Part shown: piece by piece, positions 33,481 to 43,023 of the stretch
Position numbering within the stretch: position 1 is the stretch's first letter
Layout of the letters: every line of letters starts with the position of its first letter
From: Massilia phyllostachyos
GTDB lineage: Bacteria > Pseudomonadota > Gammaproteobacteria > Burkholderiales > Burkholderiaceae_D
Direction: 5' to 3'
Assembly: GCF_021044825.1 (NCBI RefSeq)
Contig: NZ_JAJNOC010000011.1
Coordinates: 62,001 to 126,000 of the forward strand
Length of the DNA stretch: 64,000 nucleotides
Program-made: the position numbers and the translations under genes
Notes under the pieces: model-generated
Told to the model about the DNA's origin: nothing
The model's input: only the letters and a program-made list of their open reading frames with translations
Databases searched by the model: none

Positions 33481-34467
33481 ATGGACACGCCAACCCGCGC
33501 CACCGCCGTGCACGACGTCGATACCGCTCTGCTGCGCAGCTGGGCGGTGCCGATGCCGGCCGTCGAGGGCGACAAGGAAATCCGCGGCCACGTGCTGGTG
33601 CTGGGCGGCTCGTGCGAGATGCCGGGCGCCATCATCCTGGCGGCCACCGCGGCGCTGCGTGCGGGCGCCGGCAAGCTGACCATCGCCACCGGGCAGAGCG
33701 TGGCCCAGCTGGTGGCGCTGGCCATGCCCGAGGCGCGCGTGATCGGGCTGCAGGAACATGACAGCGCCGGCATCACGCTCGACGCCGTGGCGGCGCTCGA
33801 CCCCCTGGCCGAGCGCGTGGATGCCATCCTGATCGGGCCCGGCATGCGCGACGAGCCGCTGACCGCCGAGCTGGTGCACGCGCTGCTGCCGCGCTTCGAG
33901 GCCGCGGGATCCACCGTGGTGCTGGACGCCTGCGCCATGGGCGCCCTGCTGCACCCGCCGGCCGATTGGCCGCAAGACCGCGCCTGGCGTTTCGAGCGCC
34001 CGGTGATCCTGACCCCGCACGCGGGCGAGATGGCGCACCTGACCGGCGTCGGCAAGGACGCCATCTGCGCCGAGCCCGACCCGTGCGCGCTGGATGCGGC
34101 GCAGGCCTGGAATGCGGTGGTCGTACTGAAAGGCGCGCGCACTGTCATCGCAACGCCGGATGGAACGTTGTATCAGCATGAGGGCGGCAATGTGGGCCTC
34201 GCGATCTCCGGTTCGGGAGACGTGCTGGCAGGCGTCATCGCCGGTCTCGCAGCGCGCGGCGCCGCGCTCGACCAGGCCGCGTGCTGGGGCGTGGCGCTGC
34301 ATGCGCGCTCCGGCGAACGGCTGGCCCAACGGATGGGCGCACTCGGCTATCTGGCGCGCGAAATCTCCCAGGAGATTCCAGCGCTTTTGGAACACATCGC
34401 CGGCGAACGTGCCGGCGAGCAGGAAACCATCCGGCCTGCGCCGGTGGGTTGGGGAATGGGTGTGTAG
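33481..34467 (+). CDS. nnrD: ADP-dependent NAD(P)H-hydrate dehydratase
   Basis: Repairs hydrated NAD(P)H, using ADP. The 328-residue protein equals the C-terminal half of Nnr (YjeF C-terminal, ribokinase-like fold), with HVLVLGGSCEMPGAIILAATAALRAGAGKLTIA near residue 40, RPVILTPHAGEMAHLTG, VVVLKGARTVIATPDG and the GNVGLAISGSGDVLAGVIAGL nucleotide loop. The epimerase half (YjeF N-terminal) is absent here and must be encoded elsewhere. Confidence 0.92.
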   Translation: MDTPTRATAVHDVDTALLRSWAVPMPAVEGDKEIRGHVLVLGGSCEMPGAIILAATAALRAGAGKLTIATGQSVAQLVALAMPEARVIGLQEHDSAGITLDAVAALDPLAERVDAILIGPGMRDEPLTAELVHALLPRFEAAGSTVVLDACAMGALLHPPADWPQDRAWRFERPVILTPHAGEMAHLTGVGKDAICAEPDPCALDAAQAWNAVVVLKGARTVIATPDGTLYQHEGGNVGLAISGSGDVLAGVIAGLAARGAALDQAACWGVALHARSGERLAQRMGALGYLAREISQEIPALLEHIAGERAGEQETIRPAPVGWGMGV

Positions 34468-34766
34468 TACCTGTTTCTCAGCGATTTCCGCAACGGCGAG
34501 GGTGTGAAAAAAGGAGAATTTTGCACATAGTCATAGAGCGGAAAGGAGTACGCGGTAACTGAATCTTGTGAACTGGCCGGCCGGATGACGGTCCAAGGTT
34601 CGCCTGATTCATGTACCGAACCGGGGCCGCGTATTGCGTCGGTTCCCTGATGGTTCCACTGCTGGGTTTACGAACCCTCGGAGGACCTAACCCTGGCGTC
34701 ACGGGCATTCCACCGCCTCACTGGAACCTGTGGCACAAGATAGACGTGAAACGAGGAGTTTAAACA
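34468..34766. other. 299-nt intergenic region, no gene seen
   Basis: It holds purine-rich patches and short inverted repeats but no clear promoter and no terminator for nnrD. GAGGAG lies just before the next gene. Confidence 0.4.
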
Positions 34767-35171
34767 ATGAACGCACTGACCAAAGCACCGAAAATCCTGC
34801 TGACTGCTGCCGTGTTGGCCTCCCTGCTGGGCGCCTGCCGCAAGAACGAGCCGGCGACCGACACCACGACCACCACGCCGGACACCTCGGCGACCACCCC
34901 GAGCAGCACCTCGGGCGCCACCGGCACCACGGGTGACACCGGCACCGGCGCGACCGGCACCGGCACCACCGGCACCACCGGCACCATGACCGATCCGGCC
35001 ACCACCACCCCGCCGACCGGCACCACCACCACCGATCCGGCAGCTACCGGCACCATGGGCACGGGCGCAACCGGCACCACCGGCACCGGTACCACCGGCA
35101 CCACCGGCACCGGCACCTCTGGCACCTCGGGCACCACCGGCACCACCGGTACCGGCACCACCGGCCAATAA
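34767..35171 (+). CDS. Lipoprotein with a Thr/Gly-rich low-complexity domain
   Basis: A 134-residue protein. The lipoprotein signal MNALTKAPKILLTAAVLASLLGAC has its lipobox at LLGAC, Cys24. After RKNEPATD the remaining 100 residues are almost only Thr, Gly, Ala, Ser, Asp and Pro, built from repeated GTTGT, GTGTTG and ATGTTG units with no charged segment. The underlying DNA is an imperfect GGCACCACC repeat. GAGGAG precedes the start. No family is recognised. An extracellular spacer-like lipoprotein is an inference. Confidence 0.72.
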   Translation: MNALTKAPKILLTAAVLASLLGACRKNEPATDTTTTTPDTSATTPSSTSGATGTTGDTGTGATGTGTTGTTGTMTDPATTTPPTGTTTTDPAATGTMGTGATGTTGTGTTGTTGTGTSGTSGTTGTTGTGTTGQ

Positions 35172-35285
35172 GCCGTCCGCATGGCAAGAAACGGAGCCCG
35201 TCACGCGGGCTCCGGGACTTCCAGCCCGGCCGGAAGACGGCTTCCCGCCGCAGTACTCTCGCATTCCGTCCGGGATGCAGCGATT

Positions 35286-35313
35286 GCCAGCCTTCGTGCT
35301 GGCTTTTGTTTTT
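35286..35313 (+). terminator. Intrinsic terminator after the Thr/Gly lipoprotein gene
   Basis: GCCAGC-CTTCGT-GCTGGC followed by TTTTGTTTTT. A second GC-rich stem (GGAGCCCG with CGGGCTCC) lies closer to the gene at about 35200-35218. Confidence 0.8.
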
Positions 35314-35392
35314 GGTGGCACGTATGATCCGCGGCCATTCGCGCGCGCAGCCAGTCGGACAGCTTGCCCACCAGGATCCGTACGGTGCGCGG

Positions 35393-38300
35393 CTATTCTC
35401 GGGAGCTGGCCATCGCCAGTGCGCGCGCTTGCGCTTCCGCGAGCAGGCGCTCCACCGCGTCGAACTCCGCCGGCTTGGTGAGATGGTGGTCGAAGCCCGC
35501 CTCGCGCGACTTGCGGCGGTCTTCCTCGGCGCCCCAGCCGGTCAGGGCGACCAGCATCGCCGCGCCCATGCCCTCGGCCCGGCGCAGCAGGCGCGCGGCG
35601 TCGTGGCCGCTCATGTCAGGCAGGCCGATGTCGAGGAACACCACCTGCGGCGCTTCGCGGCGGACGGCGGCCAGCGCGCCGGCGGCGTCGTGCGCGACCT
35701 GCACCGTGTGGCCGCCGATCTCGAGCAGCGAGGCGAGGATGTCGGCGGCGTCGTGGTTGTCGTCGACGACCAGCACGCGCAGCCCCTGTGCGGGCGTATC
35801 GCGCTGCGCGTCCAGGGCGGGCAGCGGCGCGGGCTCAAGCGCGGGCGCCGCATCCGGCAGTGGCAGCCAGACCGTGAAGCAACTGCCCTGCCCTTCGCCG
35901 GCGCTGGCCGCCGCCACCCGGCCGCCGTGCAGCCCGACCAGGCGCTGGACCAGGTTCAGGCCCACGCCCAGGCCGCCGTCGCCCATCGCCTCGCTGGCGC
36001 TGCCCTGCGCGTACATGTCGAACACGGTCGGCAGCACCTCGGGCGCGATGCCGATGCCGGTGTCGGCCACGTCGATGCGCAGCTCGCCCGCCTCCAGCCG
36101 CGCCTCGACCGTGATGTCGCCGCCGTGCGGCGTGTACTTGGCCGCGTTGTTGACCAGGTTGCTGAGCACCTGGGCCAGGCGGTGGCGGTCGGCCACCAGG
36201 GTCAGCGGCGCGGGCGGCAGGCGCAGCGCCAGGCGGTGGCCGCGCGCCGTTACCAGCGGCATGCACATGGCGACGGCCTCGTCCACCACCGCGTCCAGCC
36301 GCACCGCTTCCAGGCGCAGCGTGACCTTGCCTTCGGACAGGCGCGCCATGTCGAGCAGGTCGTCGACCAGGCGCACCATGTGCTCGACCTGGCGCCGCAT
36401 CATGCCTTGCACGTCGCGCTGGCGGGCCGCCGTGCCGCCGGCCTGCATCAGCTCGATGCCGGCGCGGATCGGCGCCAGCGGATTGCGCAGCTCGTGGGCG
36501 AGCGTCGACAGGAAGTCGCTCTGCTGGCGGTTCTTTTCGCGCAGCTCCTCGGCCAGGCGGCGCAGTTCCTGCTCGGCCTCCTTGTGGGTGCCGACGTCGA
36601 GGGTGACGCCGTCGAAGCGCTGCCCGTGACCGTCGCGCGCTTCGCCCCTGGCGTACCAGCCGATTGCGCGCAGCCAGCGCCCGCCGTGCGCGGGGCCGGT
36701 GCGGAATTCGACGTCCAGGCCGCTGCCCTCGGCCAGTGCGCGGCGCATGCTGTCCTCCACCCGCGCCCGGTCGGCGGGCTCGATCGCCCCCAGCAGTTCC
36801 CGGATGTCCGCATGGCCGCTGCTCCCCACGCCCAGGTGGCGCGCCATCTCGACGTTGAGCTGGAAGCGCTTGAACGGCGCATCGGCGTACCAGACCCCGA
36901 TGTCGCCGGCGCGCGCCACGCCCTCGAAGCGCTCCTGCAGCAGGCGCCGCTCGTGCACGTCGATCACGGTGCCGACGTATCCGGCATGCCGGCCCTGTTC
37001 GTCGACGCGCGGCAGGCCGTTGTCGATCACCCAACGGTAGCTGCCGTCGTGGCGGCGCAGGCGGAAGTCGAGCGCCACCGGGGAGCGCGCCTCGGCCGCC
37101 TCCAGGTAGGCGCGCACGGTGCGTTCCAGGTCGTCGGGGTGGACGTTCTCGAGCCAGCCGCGGCCCAGGTCCTGCTCCGGCCGGCGGCCGGTGAAGTCGT
37201 ACCAGCGCTGGCTCAGGTAGGTGCACTGCTCGTCGGCGTCGGTGGTCCACAGCATCACCGGCGAGGCGTCGACCAGGGCGCGGAAGTACTGCTCGCGCGA
37301 GACCGCCTCCAGGGCCTGGCGGCGCCGTTCATCGGCCTGCGCCAGTTGGCTGCGCACCCGCGCCAGCAGCTCGCCCGCGGCGAAAGGCTTGACCATGTAG
37401 TCGTCGGCGCCGGCCTGCAGGCCCTCGACCTTGGCCTCTTCGCCCGCGCGCGCCGACAGCAGCATCACCGGCAGGCCGCGCAGCGCCTCGTCGGCGCGGA
37501 TCCGCGCCAGCAGGCCGAAGCCGTCCAGCACCGGCATCATGACGTCGGTGAGCAGCAGGTCGGGCACGTTCTGTTCGATCAGCGCCAAGGCCGCCGCGCC
37601 GTCGGCGCAGACGGTGACGTCGGCATGCGGCTCGAGCAGGCTTTTCAGGTAAGCGCGCATGTCGTTGTTGTCGTCCGCGACCAGGATGCGCGGACGCGGC
37701 GCGCGCCGGTCGGCGAGCGGCGGGAGCGCCGGCGCCGAGGCTTGGGCCGGCACCGGCTGCGGCGCCGCAGGCGCCTCGCCGGCCTCCGGCAGCCAGCGCA
37801 GCGCTTCCTCGACGAAAGCGGCGCCGGTGCGCGTGGCCGGCGCCGCCGAGTCCTCGTCCCCGGCGGCGATGCGTTCCAGCGGCAGATGGGCGTGGCCGAA
37901 GGGCAGCCTGACCTCGAAACGGGTGCCCTCGCCCACGGTGCTGCTGACCGCGATGCTGCCGCCGTGCAGGCGAACCAGTTCCTGGATCAGGGCCAGGCCG
38001 ATGCCGGTGCCCTCGTAGCTGCGCCCGGTTGCGCCCTCGACCCGGTGGAAGCGCTCGAACACGCGCGGCAGCTCGCTTTCCGGGATGCCGGAGCCAGTGT
38101 CGCACACCGTCAGGCGGGCCATGTCGCCGACCCGTTCGAGGCGCACCGTGACACCGCCCTCGAGGGTGAACTTGAAAGCGTTCGACAGCAGGTTGAAGAC
38201 GATCTTTTCCCACATGTCGCGGTCGACCCAGACCGGCTCGCCCAGGTCCTCGGCTTCCACCTCATAGGACAGGCCGCCCTTGGCCATGGTCGACTCGAAC

Positions 38301-39616
38301 ACGCCGGCCAGGTCGAGTGTCAGGCGCGCCAGGTCGGCCGGCGCGTAGCTGGCCTGCACCCGGCCCGCTTCGATGCGCGAGAAGTCGAGCAGCGAGTTGA
38401 CCAGCTTGAGCAGGCGCAGCGCGTTGCGGTGCGTGAGGTCGAGGCGGCGCCGCTGCTGCGGGCCGAGCGCCTCCGCGGTGTCGTTCAGGGCGTCGTCGAG
38501 CGGCCCCAGGATCAGGGTCAGCGGGGTGCGGAACTCGTGCGAGACATTGGAGAAGAAGGCGGTCTTGGCGCGGTCGATGCGCGCCAGTTCCTCGGCGCGT
38601 TGCTGCTCAAGCTCGTAAGCGAGCACGTTGCCGGCCGCGGTGGCCACCGCCGCGCCCAGGCGGTCGTAGAAATCCAGGTAGGCCGCATCCAGCGCGCGCC
38701 GCGCGCTGACGCCGGCCACCAGGTAGCCGAAGGCCTCCGGCTGCCCGGGCAGCAGGATCGGCAGCACCACCGCCGCATCCGGCTGCTCTTCATACGGTCC
38801 GCAACAGCCGGCGCCGATACGGCCGGCGAGGCCGGTCACCGGCTGCGCCTGGCCACTGGCCGCCACCGCGGCAAAGGGCCAGGACGCATCGCCCAGGGCC
38901 ACGCGGGCCGGCGCCAGTGCGCTGTCGGCGCCGATGCCGGCGCGGCCGCGCAGCACCAGCTCGCCCTCTTCCGTGGCCTGGTAAAACAGCGTATAGGGAA
39001 CGTCCAGGCCCATCTGCTCGCCGTGGAATTCCAGGTCGCGCCCGATCTCGTCCATGGTGCGGGCGTCGGCCAGGCTTGCCGTCAAGTCGCGCAGGCACTG
39101 GGTGCGGCGCGCGCTCAGCACCAGGCCGGTGGTTTCGGTGATCGGGTGGAACACACCGCCGACCTCGCCCGACTCGTCGCGGATCGGCGAGAACGAGAAG
39201 GTCATGAAAGCTTCCTCGAGATAGCCGTAGCGGTCGAGGAACATGCGCTGGTCCTTGATGTACACGCCCTCGCCCTCGTGGGCGGGGTCAAAAGCGGCGC
39301 CGACCACCGGCAGCGCGCTGGCCCAGACTTCCTTGAAGGCCCCGCCCATCGAGGCCGGGTGCAGGTCGCCGCAGATCGGACGGTAGGCGTCGTTGTAGAT
39401 CTGGATGTCGTTCTCGCCCCAGCACACCAGGATCGGGAAGGTCGAGGACAGGCACAGGCTGACCGTGGTGCGCAGGCTCTGCGGCCAGGTGTCGAGCGGC
39501 CCCAGCGGCGTGGCGGACCAGTCCATCGAGCGGATCAGGGCGCCCATCTCGCCGCCGCCGGAGAGCCAGTTCAGGTCGGATGCAGGGGCGGCGGGAAGGT
39601 GGCGGGAATGGGGCAT
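35393..39616 (-). CDS. Hybrid sensor histidine kinase/response regulator with two kinase modules
   Basis: A 1407-residue soluble multidomain protein. In order it has an N-terminal PAS-like domain (about 25-165), GAF (about 170-340), a first HisKA with phospho-His360 in NVSHEFRTP, HATPase (about 455-590), receiver 1 with D691 in LLLTDVMMPVLDG, PAS (about 770-890), a second PAS (about 900-1010), a second HisKA with His1041 in TLAHELRNPLAPI, HATPase (about 1150-1265) and receiver 2 with D1329 in VVFLDIGLPDMSG. No membrane helix is visible. The signal is unknown. Its first PAS domain resembles that of the kinase at 57076-59574 (DWSATPLGPLDTWP against DWSHTSLGPIDAWP). No partner gene is adjacent. 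Confidence 0.93.
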   Translation of the reverse strand: MPHSRHLPAAPASDLNWLSGGGEMGALIRSMDWSATPLGPLDTWPQSLRTTVSLCLSSTFPILVCWGENDIQIYNDAYRPICGDLHPASMGGAFKEVWASALPVVGAAFDPAHEGEGVYIKDQRMFLDRYGYLEEAFMTFSFSPIRDESGEVGGVFHPITETTGLVLSARRTQCLRDLTASLADARTMDEIGRDLEFHGEQMGLDVPYTLFYQATEEGELVLRGRAGIGADSALAPARVALGDASWPFAAVAASGQAQPVTGLAGRIGAGCCGPYEEQPDAAVVLPILLPGQPEAFGYLVAGVSARRALDAAYLDFYDRLGAAVATAAGNVLAYELEQQRAEELARIDRAKTAFFSNVSHEFRTPLTLILGPLDDALNDTAEALGPQQRRRLDLTHRNALRLLKLVNSLLDFSRIEAGRVQASYAPADLARLTLDLAGVFESTMAKGGLSYEVEAEDLGEPVWVDRDMWEKIVFNLLSNAFKFTLEGGVTVRLERVGDMARLTVCDTGSGIPESELPRVFERFHRVEGATGRSYEGTGIGLALIQELVRLHGGSIAVSSTVGEGTRFEVRLPFGHAHLPLERIAAGDEDSAAPATRTGAAFVEEALRWLPEAGEAPAAPQPVPAQASAPALPPLADRRAPRPRILVADDNNDMRAYLKSLLEPHADVTVCADGAAALALIEQNVPDLLLTDVMMPVLDGFGLLARIRADEALRGLPVMLLSARAGEEAKVEGLQAGADDYMVKPFAAGELLARVRSQLAQADERRRQALEAVSREQYFRALVDASPVMLWTTDADEQCTYLSQRWYDFTGRRPEQDLGRGWLENVHPDDLERTVRAYLEAAEARSPVALDFRLRRHDGSYRWVIDNGLPRVDEQGRHAGYVGTVIDVHERRLLQERFEGVARAGDIGVWYADAPFKRFQLNVEMARHLGVGSSGHADIRELLGAIEPADRARVEDSMRRALAEGSGLDVEFRTGPAHGGRWLRAIGWYARGEARDGHGQRFDGVTLDVGTHKEAEQELRRLAEELREKNRQQSDFLSTLAHELRNPLAPIRAGIELMQAGGTAARQRDVQGMMRRQVEHMVRLVDDLLDMARLSEGKVTLRLEAVRLDAVVDEAVAMCMPLVTARGHRLALRLPPAPLTLVADRHRLAQVLSNLVNNAAKYTPHGGDITVEARLEAGELRIDVADTGIGIAPEVLPTVFDMYAQGSASEAMGDGGLGVGLNLVQRLVGLHGGRVAAASAGEGQGSCFTVWLPLPDAAPALEPAPLPALDAQRDTPAQGLRVLVVDDNHDAADILASLLEIGGHTVQVAHDAAGALAAVRREAPQVVFLDIGLPDMSGHDAARLLRRAEGMGAAMLVALTGWGAEEDRRKSREAGFDHHLTKPAEFDAVERLLAEAQARALAMASSRE

Positions 39617-39739
39617 GAAGGAATGAGATGTTGACGAACGGGAATTGACCCAGCCGTATTGTATGGGAAACGCATGCTATCCGCCTCAAATCCGGCAAAT
39701 TATCGTGCATATGCAACGATCGGCATTTCCATAAAGAAA

Positions 39740-39763
39740 AACGGCCAGCGTCAGCTGGCCGTT
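39740..39763 (-). terminator. Intrinsic terminator of the RND efflux operon
   Basis: Stem AACGGCCAGC with GCTGGCCGTT around GTCA or its complement. On the minus strand it is followed by TTTTCTTTAT. It lies 33 nt past the stop of the pump gene. Confidence 0.85.
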
Positions 39764-39795
39764 CGAACTTGCAAGCGGGGCCGCGGCCCCTCCGC

Positions 39796-42700
39796 TCAGA
39801 CCGGCACTGCCTTGCCCTTGCCGCCACGACGGCGGCCGGTGGCGAAGCCGAGCAGCAGCACGACCATGCGGAACACGAAGCGCACCAGGATGATCGTCAG
39901 GATCGCTTCGACGAAGGTCATCAGGAAGGCCAGCGCCACGTTGTAGCGCTCGGCGCGGCGGTTGAACTTCGCGAACATGCGGTCGCGGGCGATCTCGATG
40001 CTGTCGTAGAAGGTCGGCACCACCAGCAGGGTCAGGAAGGTCGAGGTGATCGTCCCGCCGATGATGGCGATCGCCAGCGGCTGGTAGAACTCGCCCGAGT
40101 CGCCCAGGGCCAGCGCCACCGGCAGCATGCCGGCGATCAGCGCGAAGGTCGTCATCAGGATCGGACGCAGGCGCTTGCGGCCGGCCGCCATCAGCGCTTC
40201 CTCGCGGTCCACGCCCTCCTTCTCCAGCTCACGCGCCGCATCCAGCAGCAGGATCGCATTCTTCGCCACCAGGCCCATCAGCATGATGACGCCGATCAGG
40301 CTCATCAGGTTGAGGGTGTTCTTGGTCAGCAGCAGCGCCAGCACCACGCCGATCAGCGACAGCGGCAGCGACAGCATCACGCCCAGCGGCGCCGTGAAGG
40401 AACCGAACTGCATCACCAGGATCAGGTACATCAGGCCAATGCCCGACAGCAGCGAGATGCCCATCGCGGTGAACACTTCCTGCTGGTCCTGGCCAGCGCC
40501 GCCCAGCTTCAGGCCATAGCCCGGCGGGAAGTCGAAGGTCTTGGCCAGCTTCATGGCGTCGGACGTCACTTCGCCCGCCGAACGGCCCTGGGCATTCGCC
40601 GACACCGTGATCATGCGCTCGCCGTCGCGGTGGCGGATGCCGGCCGGACCCTTGCCCATGGTGATGGTGGCGATCTGCTCGAGCGGCACCATCATGCCGG
40701 TGCCGCTGACCGAAATCGGCAGGCGCTCGATGCTTTCGGTGCTGACGCGGTCGTCCGGGTGCAGGCGCACGGCGACGTCGCGGGTCTCGTTGCTCGGGTC
40801 GACCCAGTCGCCCACTTCGATGCCGGCGAAGGCCACGCGCAGCGACTGGGCGGCGTCGTTGATCGAGATGCCCATGGCGTTGGCCAGGCCGCGGTCGAGC
40901 ACGATCTGCAGCTCGTTCTTCGGATCCTGCTCCGACAGGGTGACGTCGACCGCGCCCGGCACTTCGCGCAGCTTGTCCATGTAGGCGGTGGTCAGTTCCA
41001 TCAGTTTGCGCGAATCCGGACCGGTGAACTGCACCTGCACGGGCTTGCCGCCGCCGCTCAGGTCGTCGATCACGGTGTACTCGGCGCCCACCAGGCGGCT
41101 GACCTTGTCGCGCAGCTCGGCAGCGACTTCGGCCGCGGTGCGGTCACGCGAACGGCGCTTGCCGATGTCGACATAGACGCGGCCGCCGCTCAGGTTGACG
41201 TTGGAATTGGTGTCCTTGGTTTCCTTGATCTGGCGCGCCAGCTCGGCCGCCGCTTCCACCTTGCGGCGCGAATACTCCACGCTCGACGAAGCCGGCACGC
41301 GGATCTCGACCATGATGGCGCCGTTGTCGGCCTTCGGCAGGAAGCTCGATCCGCCGAACGCCATGTGCAGGCCGATCGCGACAACGAAGCTGAGCACGGC
41401 GAGCACGGCCATCCAGATGCGGTGGTGCAGCGCCCAGGCGATCACGCGGCCGTAGCGGTCGGCCTGGTGGTCGAACCAGTGGTTGAAGCGGTCCAGCATT
41501 TTACCGAGACCCTTCTTCGGGGCGCTGTGGTGGCCCGGCGGGTCGCCCCAGTAGGCCGACAGCATCGGGTCGAGCGTGAAGGAAATGAACAGCGACACGA
41601 TCACCGAGCACGTCACCGTGAGCGCGAACGGGCCGAACCACTCGCCCGAGATGCCGGGCATGAAGGCGACCGGGATGAACACGGCCATGATCGAGAAGGT
41701 GGTCGCGGCCACCGCCATGCCGATCTCGGCGGTGCCTTCCAGCGCCGCGGTGCGGCGGTCGGAACCCATTTCCATGTGGCGCACGATGTTTTCCCGCACC
41801 ACGATCGCATCGTCGATCAGCACGCCGATCGCCAGCGACAGGCCGAGCAGGGTCATGAAGTTCAGGGTGAAGCCGCACAGCCAGACTGCGATGAAGGCGG
41901 CCAGCACCGAGGTCGGCAGCGACAGCGCGGTGATCAGGGTCGAGCGCCAGGAATTCAGGAAGGCGTACACGACGAAGATGGTCAGGATGGCGCCCAGCAC
42001 CAGCGCTTCGATCACGTTGTTCAGGCTGCTCTGGGCGTCTTCGCCGCCGTCGCGGGTGACTTCCAGCTTGGTGCCTTCAGGCAGTTCCTTGTTGACTTCC
42101 TCAACCACCTTGTGGACCTTCTTGGCCAGCGACACGGTCGAAGCGTCGCGGGCGCGGGAAATCATGATGCCGACGTTCGGCTTGCCGCTGCGCATCGAGA
42201 GACTGTTGATGTCGGCGTAGCCGTCCTTGATCTCGGCGACCTGGTTCAGGCGCACGATCTGGTCGCCGTTACGCTTGACCACGACCTGCGAGAAATCTTC
42301 CGGACGCTCGATGCGGCCGACCAGGCGGATGCCCTTCTCGTCCAGTTCGCTGCGCAGCTTGCCCACCGGCGCATTGGTGTTCTGGGTGCGCAGGGCGTTC
42401 GACACGTCCGACACCGAGACGCCGAATTCGCGCAGCTTCTCGGCGCGCAGCAGCACCGACAGTTCACGGCGCAGGGCGCCATTCACCGTGACGGTGGAGG
42501 CGCCTTCGATGGCGCGGAAGCGGTCGGCCAGCACGTCCTCGGCGTAGCGGGAAATATCCGCATGGCTCTGCTTGCTGGACGACAGGGCCAGCTGCATCAC
42601 CGGCTCGGCCGAGGTGTCGATGCGGCGCAGGATCGGCTCGCGCATCTCGACCGGCAGCTTGTAGCGCACCGCGGCGATCGCGTTGCGCACGTCATCCGAC

Positions 42701-43011
42701 GCTTCGATCAGGTTGCGGTCGAAGTCGAACTCCATCCAGAGCGAGACGCCGCCTTCGTAGGAATTCGAGTTGACTTCGGTCACGCCCTGCACCGCCAGCA
42801 ATTGCTTCTCGATGCGGTTGGTGATCTCGCGCTCGGCCGTCTCGGGCGAGGCGCCCGGGTAGGGGATGTCGACCGAAATCATCGGCAATTCGACGTCCGG
42901 GTTCTGGTTGACCTTCAGCTTGGACAGGGCCAGCAGGCCCATCGCCATCATCGCGACGATCAGCACGATCGTGGCGACGGGCTTCTTCACACTAAAATTG
43001 GACAGGAACAT
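39796..43011 (-). CDS. RND efflux pump, inner-membrane HAE1-type permease
   Basis: A 1071-residue proton-driven drug exporter (AcrB/MexB superfamily). It starts MFLSNFSVKKPVATIVL and has the PGASPETAEREITNRIE porter motif. The proton relay Asp pair D400/D401 is in GVLIDDAIVVRENI of helix 4, and a Lys lies in GLVAKNAILLL of helix 10. The second half repeats the pattern (GFRPRPILMTTFALIAGMLP-type segment: RKRLRPILMTTFALIAGMLP). The shorter loops and MEMGSDRRTAALEGTAEIG segment place it with HAE1 pumps rather than metal CzcA pumps. It follows its adaptor by 12 nt. No outer-membrane channel gene is next to it. Confidence 0.95.
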   Translation of the reverse strand: MFLSNFSVKKPVATIVLIVAMMAMGLLALSKLKVNQNPDVELPMISVDIPYPGASPETAEREITNRIEKQLLAVQGVTEVNSNSYEGGVSLWMEFDFDRNLIEASDDVRNAIAAVRYKLPVEMREPILRRIDTSAEPVMQLALSSSKQSHADISRYAEDVLADRFRAIEGASTVTVNGALRRELSVLLRAEKLREFGVSVSDVSNALRTQNTNAPVGKLRSELDEKGIRLVGRIERPEDFSQVVVKRNGDQIVRLNQVAEIKDGYADINSLSMRSGKPNVGIMISRARDASTVSLAKKVHKVVEEVNKELPEGTKLEVTRDGGEDAQSSLNNVIEALVLGAILTIFVVYAFLNSWRSTLITALSLPTSVLAAFIAVWLCGFTLNFMTLLGLSLAIGVLIDDAIVVRENIVRHMEMGSDRRTAALEGTAEIGMAVAATTFSIMAVFIPVAFMPGISGEWFGPFALTVTCSVIVSLFISFTLDPMLSAYWGDPPGHHSAPKKGLGKMLDRFNHWFDHQADRYGRVIAWALHHRIWMAVLAVLSFVVAIGLHMAFGGSSFLPKADNGAIMVEIRVPASSSVEYSRRKVEAAAELARQIKETKDTNSNVNLSGGRVYVDIGKRRSRDRTAAEVAAELRDKVSRLVGAEYTVIDDLSGGGKPVQVQFTGPDSRKLMELTTAYMDKLREVPGAVDVTLSEQDPKNELQIVLDRGLANAMGISINDAAQSLRVAFAGIEVGDWVDPSNETRDVAVRLHPDDRVSTESIERLPISVSGTGMMVPLEQIATITMGKGPAGIRHRDGERMITVSANAQGRSAGEVTSDAMKLAKTFDFPPGYGLKLGGAGQDQQEVFTAMGISLLSGIGLMYLILVMQFGSFTAPLGVMLSLPLSLIGVVLALLLTKNTLNLMSLIGVIMLMGLVAKNAILLLDAARELEKEGVDREEALMAAGRKRLRPILMTTFALIAGMLPVALALGDSGEFYQPLAIAIIGGTITSTFLTLLVVPTFYDSIEIARDRMFAKFNRRAERYNVALAFLMTFVEAILTIILVRFVFRMVVLLLGFATGRRRGGKGKAVPV

Positions 43012-43023
43012 GGTTGTTTTTCC

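Noticed and set aside
34861..35170. CRISPR-like repeat array
   Set aside because: The repeats are short, coding units (GGCACCACC) in frame within a lipoprotein gene, without spacers of constant length.
35306..39634. A 1442-codon open frame antisense to the double-module kinase
   Set aside because: Its translation is Arg/His/Gln/Ala-rich with no domain. It is a shadow caused by high GC in the kinase gene, which has full conserved motifs.
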